Below, piece after piece: positions 12,598 through 16,685 of a stretch of 16,685 nucleotides of DNA. The translations under genes and the position numbers were made by a program. This DNA comes from Actinobacteria bacterium casp-actino8. Lineage in GTDB: Bacteria > Actinomycetota > Acidimicrobiia > Acidimicrobiales > Ilumatobacteraceae. The first letter of the stretch is position 1; every line of letters begins with the position of its first letter. The DNA lies in contig LFFH01000027.1 in NCBI GenBank assembly GCA_001510455.1, forward strand, positions 1 through 16,685, written 5' to 3'. Under the pieces are notes generated by a model. That model did not search any database. It was not told the DNA's origin and saw only the letters and a program-made list of their open reading frames with translations.

Positions 12598-15500
12598 TCA
12601 GCGAGCCGGACGGACGACGTCGATACCGAACGCAACTCGCAGATCGGGAACCACACGATCGATCTGAACCGCGTACTCACGTCCGAGTTCGAGGACCTTG
12701 TCCGGTCCGACGTGCAGGAAAACCGGAGAATCTCCGGGGTGGCGCCTCAGGATGTCGCGCAACTCGTCGATTCGATTCCGAGCGATGGTGTCGAGAGGCA
12801 GATTGAGACGGAGCTCGGGTACACCCTCGACGAGCCGCAACGCCTCGACGTCCATCACACTGAAGGACGATCGGTCACCGTCGCTGTTGATGCGTCCCTT
12901 CAGGATGACGACCCCGTCCTCGCGCACGAGGTGACCCTGCGCAGCGGCGATCTTGCTGAACATCGTCGCCTCGATCGTGCCGTGAAAATCCTCCAAAGTG
13001 AGAACCAGCATCTGATCCCCGCGACGCGTCGTCTTCTTCTCGAGCTTGGAGACGACTCCGCCGAGTGTGACGACCGTTCCCGACGAGAGCTCCTTGGTGT
13101 CGAGCGTCGAATGCGACGTGCGGCGAGCCAGGGTCCCTTCGTGTCCGATGAGCGGATGATCGGTGATGTAGAGACCCATCAACTCCTTCTCGTACTTGAG
13201 AATCGATTCGCGATCGAGATCCTTTTCGGGGATGTCGATCTCGAGCGAGAAGGAGGCGTCGGGATCATCGATCGAATCGAAAAGGCTCAGCACACCTTGG
13301 TCGGCCTCGTGACGACGTGAGACGGCATCGTCGATGATCGCTTCGAAAACCATGAGGAGCCCGAGACGAGAGTGTCCGAGACTGTCGAAGGCTCCCACCT
13401 TGATGAACGATTCGATCGTTCGCTTGTTCAGGCAATCGGTCGGAACCCTCATGCAGAAGTCTTGGAAACTCTCGAAGTCTCCGTTCGCTCGTCGTTCGTC
13501 GACGATCTTTCGACAGAGGGCCGAACCGACACCCTTGATGGCCGAGAGACCAAATGTCACCGAGCGCTCATCGGGCAGTGCTCCGAAGTCGACGTCGGAC
13601 ACGTTGATGTCGGGCGGTCGGATCGTGACTTTCTGACGCCGAGCATCGGCCAAGTAACCGGCTGCCTTGTCGAGGTTGTCCCTGACCGAGGTCAACAGAG
13701 CGGCGAAGAACTCGACGGGATGATTGGCCTTTAAGTAGGCCGTTTGATACGTGACGAGTCCGTATCCGAACGAGTGGGACTTGGCGAATGCATAGTCGGC
13801 GAAATTCTCGATGATGCCGAAGAGATAGGTGCCGAGATCGGCTCCGTAACCCGTCGATTCACAACCTTCGACGAATTTGGAACGCTCCTTCTCCATCAGC
13901 TCGCGTACCTTCTTGCCACAAGCCTTTCGCAGGTTGTCGGCCTCGGCCAACGAGTAGCCCGCGAAGCGTTGTGCGACTCGCATCACGCTCTCCTGATAAA
14001 TCATCAGTCCGAACGTGTCTCCGAGCACTTCACTGGCGTCGGGATGAAAGAATTCGACCTGCTTGCGACCGTTCTTGCGATCGGCGTAGTCATAGTGCAT
14101 GTTGACGCCCATCGGCCCGGGTCGATACAAGGCGATAACGGCTGAGACGTCCTTGAAGGAGCTCGGCGCCATGGCTCGCAACAAGGCCTGCATCTGCGGT
14201 GATTCGAGCTGGAAGACACCGGTGCTCTCGCCTCGTCCGAGGAGCTCGAACACAGCTGGATCGTCGAGGGCCACGGAGTCGATGTCGAAATCGGGCCGAC
14301 CGTTGCTTCGGATGAGACCGACCGTGTCGGTGATCACGTCGAGATTTCGAAGACCGAGGAAGTCCATCTTCAGCAGGCCCAAATCCTCCACACCGTGCAT
14401 TTCGTACTGCGTGGTGACGGGAGTTTCGTCGGGGGCCTTTCCTTGTTCGGGCTTCCTCTGCAACGGCAGGTACTCGGTCAACGGTTCTTTCGAGATCACG
14501 ACGGCCGCCGCGTGAATTCCGGTCGAACGTTTCAGTCCTTCGAGTCCCTTCGCGACATCGATCACTTGTTTGGCGACCGGGTCGGAGTCGTACATCTGTC
14601 GCAGTTCGGCGGCCGCTCGGTATCCGTCCACGTACTTCGCGTTCTCTTCCAGGCAGTACTTGAGAGGAGTGTCGCGTCCCATGACCAGCGGTGGCATGGC
14701 CTTGGCGAGTCGGTCCCCTACTGCGTATTCGTGTCCGAGAACCCGGGCGGCATCACGGACTGCATTCCGAGCCTTGATGGTGTTGAACGTGATGATCTGG
14801 GCCACGTGATCGCGTCCGTACTTCTCGGACACGTAGCGAATCATCTCGTCCCGATAGCGCGAGTCGAAATCCATGTCGATGTCGGGCATCGAGACTCGAC
14901 TCGGGTTCAAGAAACGTTCGAAGAGAAGGTCGTAGCGGATGGGGTCGATTTCGGTGATCCGAAGCGAGTAAGCGACAGCACAGCCGGCGGCCGACCCACG
15001 ACCGGGCCCGACGCGAATTCCACGTTGTCTGGCGTACGCGATGAGGTCCCAGACGATGAGGAAGTACGACGCGAAGCCCATGTCGACGATGACCTTGAGT
15101 TCGTAGGCCAGACGCTCGACGACCGAGCCCGGCAACGTGTCGCCCCACCGCTCACGTGCGCCTTGCCACGTGAGGTGTTCGAGATAGGCGGCGTCGTCGG
15201 AGAACCCCGCTGGCACGGAGAAATTCGGAAGTTGGGGCTTTCCGAATTCGATCTCGACACCGGCCCGTTCGGCGATCCACAAGGTGTTGTCGCAGGCTTC
15301 GGGCAGCTCCTGAAACAGATAGCGCATCTCCGAAGCGGACTTGAGGTAGTGCTCTGTTCCGTCGAATTTGAATCGATTCGGGTCGCTCATGAGCGAAGCA
15401 GTCTGAACACAGAGGAGTGCATCGTGGGCTTCGCTGTCGTGCCGATGCACGTAATGAGAGTCGTTGGTGGCCAACAGAGGCGCACCGATCGAGCGAGCGA

Positions 15501-16122
15501 TGTCGATCAATTGAGGATTGGTCCGGATCTGACTCGTCAGCCCATGGTCCTGCAGTTCGACGAAGAGATTGTCGCGGCCGAAGATCTCCTGTAGTCGTGC
15601 GGCCTTGGCCAGCGCACCGTCGAAATCGTCCTTCAAGAGGTGTTGCAGAACGTGACCACCGAGACATCCAGTGGTGGCGATCAAGCCTTCGCTGTGGCGC
15701 TCGAGCAACTCCCAATCCATACGGGGCTGGTAGTAGTAACCCTCGAGAAAAGCCAGGCTGCTCAGTTTGATGAGGTTGCGGTAGCCGACGTCGTTCTCGG
15801 CCAGCAGGGTCAGGTGGTAGTAGAGCTTTCCTCCGCCCTCCACGTCTCCACCGGAGTCGTCGAGTCGACCACGGCGAGGTGGGCGCTCGAACCGGCTCTC
15901 ACCGGCCATGTAGGCCTCGGTGCCGATGATCGGCTTGATTCCCTGATCACGGCATTCGCGATAGAAGTCGAGAACTCCGTACATGTTGCCGTGATCGGTC
16001 ATGCCGAGAGCAGGCTGACCATCGGCAACGGCCTTGGCCACCAATTCGTCGAGTTTGGCGGCGCCATCGAGCATGGAAAATTCGGTGTGAACGTGAAGAT
16101 GAGTGAAGGAATCGACCAACAT
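12598..16122 (-). CDS. dnaE: DNA polymerase III alpha subunit
   Basis: The 1174-residue replicative polymerase (DnaE1 type, normal length). The N-terminal PHP domain keeps a full set of metal-ligand-type residues: His10, His12, Asp19, His44, Glu69, His103, Cys153, Asp221 and His223. This suggests intrinsic 3'-5' proofreading, as known for mycobacterial DnaE1. The polymerase palm has GPGRGSAAG (372-380), PDIDMDFD with Asp416/Asp418, and KMDFLGLRNL with Asp587. YRPGPMGVNMHYDYADRKNG is the usual finger-region motif. A helix-hairpin-helix region follows (AIKGVGSALC, 861-870). GVLSLFD (943-949) is a likely clamp-binding stretch, and an OB fold covers about 1015-1095. The ATG at 16122 has AGGAGG only three bases away; TTG one codon later would be better spaced. 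Confidence 0.97.
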   Translation of the reverse strand: MLVDSFTHLHVHTEFSMLDGAAKLDELVAKAVADGQPALGMTDHGNMYGVLDFYRECRDQGIKPIIGTEAYMAGESRFERPPRRGRLDDSGGDVEGGGKLYYHLTLLAENDVGYRNLIKLSSLAFLEGYYYQPRMDWELLERHSEGLIATTGCLGGHVLQHLLKDDFDGALAKAARLQEIFGRDNLFVELQDHGLTSQIRTNPQLIDIARSIGAPLLATNDSHYVHRHDSEAHDALLCVQTASLMSDPNRFKFDGTEHYLKSASEMRYLFQELPEACDNTLWIAERAGVEIEFGKPQLPNFSVPAGFSDDAAYLEHLTWQGARERWGDTLPGSVVERLAYELKVIVDMGFASYFLIVWDLIAYARQRGIRVGPGRGSAAGCAVAYSLRITEIDPIRYDLLFERFLNPSRVSMPDIDMDFDSRYRDEMIRYVSEKYGRDHVAQIITFNTIKARNAVRDAARVLGHEYAVGDRLAKAMPPLVMGRDTPLKYCLEENAKYVDGYRAAAELRQMYDSDPVAKQVIDVAKGLEGLKRSTGIHAAAVVISKEPLTEYLPLQRKPEQGKAPDETPVTTQYEMHGVEDLGLLKMDFLGLRNLDVITDTVGLIRSNGRPDFDIDSVALDDPAVFELLGRGESTGVFQLESPQMQALLRAMAPSSFKDVSAVIALYRPGPMGVNMHYDYADRKNGRKQVEFFHPDASEVLGDTFGLMIYQESVMRVAQRFAGYSLAEADNLRKACGKKVRELMEKERSKFVEGCESTGYGADLGTYLFGIIENFADYAFAKSHSFGYGLVTYQTAYLKANHPVEFFAALLTSVRDNLDKAAGYLADARRQKVTIRPPDINVSDVDFGALPDERSVTFGLSAIKGVGSALCRKIVDERRANGDFESFQDFCMRVPTDCLNKRTIESFIKVGAFDSLGHSRLGLLMVFEAIIDDAVSRRHEADQGVLSLFDSIDDPDASFSLEIDIPEKDLDRESILKYEKELMGLYITDHPLIGHEGTLARRTSHSTLDTKELSSGTVVTLGGVVSKLEKKTTRRGDQMLVLTLEDFHGTIEATMFSKIAAAQGHLVREDGVVILKGRINSDGDRSSFSVMDVEALRLVEGVPELRLNLPLDTIARNRIDELRDILRRHPGDSPVFLHVGPDKVLELGREYAVQIDRVVPDLRVAFGIDVVRPAR

Positions 16123-16125
16123 CCA

Positions 16126-16131
16126 CCTCCT
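16126..16131 (-). promoter_or_regulatory. Ribosome binding site of dnaE with tight spacing
   Basis: A perfect AGGAGG on the minus strand is three bases from the ATG at 16122 and six from the TTG at 16119. The spacing favours the TTG, codon identity favours the ATG; the protein would differ by one residue. Confidence 0.6.
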
Positions 16132-16165
16132 CGCTCACCGACCGAAACGACGGCCCGATCCGATA

Positions 16166-16221
16166 CCGAGACGCCACGAACCACACGTGTGTGATTCGCG
16201 AGAATAGCAGTGGCGTCTCGG
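16166..16221 (-). other. Nested inverted-repeat element between the proteasome activator gene and dnaE
   Basis: Two 12-base arms, CCGAGACGCCAC (16166-16177) and GTGGCGTCTCGG (16210-16221), are exact reverse complements separated by 32 bases. Inside, on the minus strand, 16198-16177 forms a second hairpin, CGAATCAC paired with GTGGTTCG (one T-G pair), directly abutting the outer stem. The one imperfect pair is a G-U wobble in minus-strand RNA but a C-A mismatch in plus-strand RNA, which favours a minus-strand transcript. The element begins 45 bases after the activator stop and ends 43 bases before dnaE. It could be a terminator without a U-tail, a structured dnaE leader, or an operator region. 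Confidence 0.55.
16201..16206 (-). promoter_or_regulatory. Candidate extended -10 (TGCTATTCT) for dnaE
   Basis: TATTCT preceded by TGC matches an extended -10 on the minus strand. Transcription would start near 16194, giving a leader of about 70 bases with the AGGAGG site. It lies inside the bulge of the inverted-repeat element, and the palindrome CACACGTGTG (16182-16191) lies just after the expected start. No clear -35 is seen. Confidence 0.4.
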
Positions 16222-16265
16222 ACCCTTCCGAGCCGATGCCGACGTCGACGAGAGGTCGGACGGGA

Positions 16266-16685
16266 TCAGAGATAGATCCCGGGCCGCCGATCGGTCGGAG
16301 GGTCACCTGATTCCTCGGGGCCGCCCGGTCCGAGGCGTCGCATCTGCTCGATCTGTTGGCGAGCGGCCATCTGCTGGGCGAACAATGTCGCCTGGATGCC
16401 GTGGAACAGTCCTTCGAGCCATCCGACCAACTGGGCCTTGGCAATACGCAGTTCGGCCTCCGTCGGAGCCTCGGACGAGAACGGGAGAGTCAGCATGCGC
16501 AACTCCTCCTGGAGATCGGGTGACAGAGCCTCGGCGAGTTCGACGATCGAACGCTCGTAGATCTCGGCCAGACGTTCGCGACTCGGCTCGTCGAGGTGGG
16601 TCGAGCGCACCTCCTCGAGGAGCTGCTTCACCATCGAACCGATTCTCATCACCTTGCCGGGCTCGGTCACGGACTCGGTGAGTGG
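16266..16685 (-). CDS. bpa: ATP-independent bacterial proteasome activator Bpa/PafE (N-terminus cut by window edge)
   Basis: At least 139 residues of a helical protein that closely resembles the mycobacterial 20S proteasome activator Bpa (PafE). That protein forms a ring that opens the proteasome gate without ATP to degrade unfolded substrates. Visible signatures are KVMRIGSMVKQLLEEVRSTH, EELRMLTLPF, and the helix AELRIAKAQLVGWLEGLFHG, which continues IQATLFAQQMAARQQ. The last residues are RRPGIYL, so the end is Ile-Tyr-Leu, a hydrophobic-Tyr-X proteasome-docking motif (Gly-Gln-Tyr-Leu in the mycobacterial protein). A GTG at 16670 is possible as start, but the similarity (LTESVTEPGKVMRIG) continues to the edge, so the gene very probably starts outside. 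No 20S proteasome gene is in the window. Confidence 0.88.
   Translation of the reverse strand, partial: PLTESVTEPGKVMRIGSMVKQLLEEVRSTHLDEPSRERLAEIYERSIVELAEALSPDLQEELRMLTLPFSSEAPTEAELRIAKAQLVGWLEGLFHGIQATLFAQQMAARQQIEQMRRLGPGGPEESGDPPTDRRPGIYL

Noticed and set aside
14395..15594. A 399-codon open frame on the plus strand
   Set aside because: It is wholly antisense to the conserved polymerase core of dnaE, and the composition is that of a reverse-complement shadow.
16240..16247. CGACGTCG palindrome after the bpa stop
   Set aside because: Eight-base CG/TCGA-type palindromes are common in this genome, so it carries little information alone.
1..16685. CRISPR array, tRNA/rRNA gene, insertion sequence or prophage
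   Set aside because: No regularly spaced direct repeats, no cloverleaf-like sequence, and no transposase, integrase or phage protein were seen; the gaps are too short for most of these.

Overview
The window reads as chromosomal DNA of a high-GC actinobacterium. Five features point that way: a phosphatidylinositol-phosphate (PIP) synthase with a PatA-type acyltransferase, the mycothiol ligase MshC, an F420-dependent NADP reductase, an InhA-like enoyl reductase, and a Bpa/PafE-type proteasome activator. Class Acidimicrobiia is my best guess, but this is inference without any search. The DNA is rich in TCGA, CGATCG and GACG words. Genes are tightly packed and almost all lie on the minus strand; only the enoyl reductase is on the plus strand. 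I see no tRNA, rRNA, CRISPR array, insertion sequence or prophage gene, and no gap between genes longer than about 145 bases.

Read in the minus direction from the right edge, the order begins with the proteasome activator (cut by the window edge). A 143-base gap follows that holds a striking nested inverted-repeat element. Then come dnaE, a 219-residue protein of unknown function, a nitroreductase-family protein, and a DUF35 zinc-ribbon/OB protein paired with an SCP2-type thiolase. The plus-strand enoyl reductase converges on the thiolase and diverges from the next minus-strand block.

That second block (8580 down to 1) is close to one long operon: F420:NADP reductase, mshC, a 102-base gap with a 14-bp perfect palindrome, a PlsC-type acyltransferase, thrS, a HIT-family Ap4A phosphorylase-like protein, a two-helix membrane protein, PIP synthase, the PatA-type acyltransferase, a lipoprotein, and the start of an HlyD-like adaptor with a peptidoglycan-binding domain. 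The thrS-HIT-pgsA-patA order matches the mycobacterial phosphatidylinositol mannoside locus. Two things differ: an unrecognised membrane protein sits between HIT and pgsA, and a lipoprotein/efflux adaptor pair occupies the place where pimA follows in mycobacteria.

No obviously new defence or mobile system is visible. The observations most worth checking are the activator's C-terminus (Gly-Ile-Tyr-Leu, a textbook HbYX end rather than the mycobacterial Gly-Gln-Tyr-Leu), the structured element between it and dnaE, the extra membrane protein inside the PI locus, the internally duplicated four-cysteine lipoprotein, and the palindromes in the regulatory gaps.
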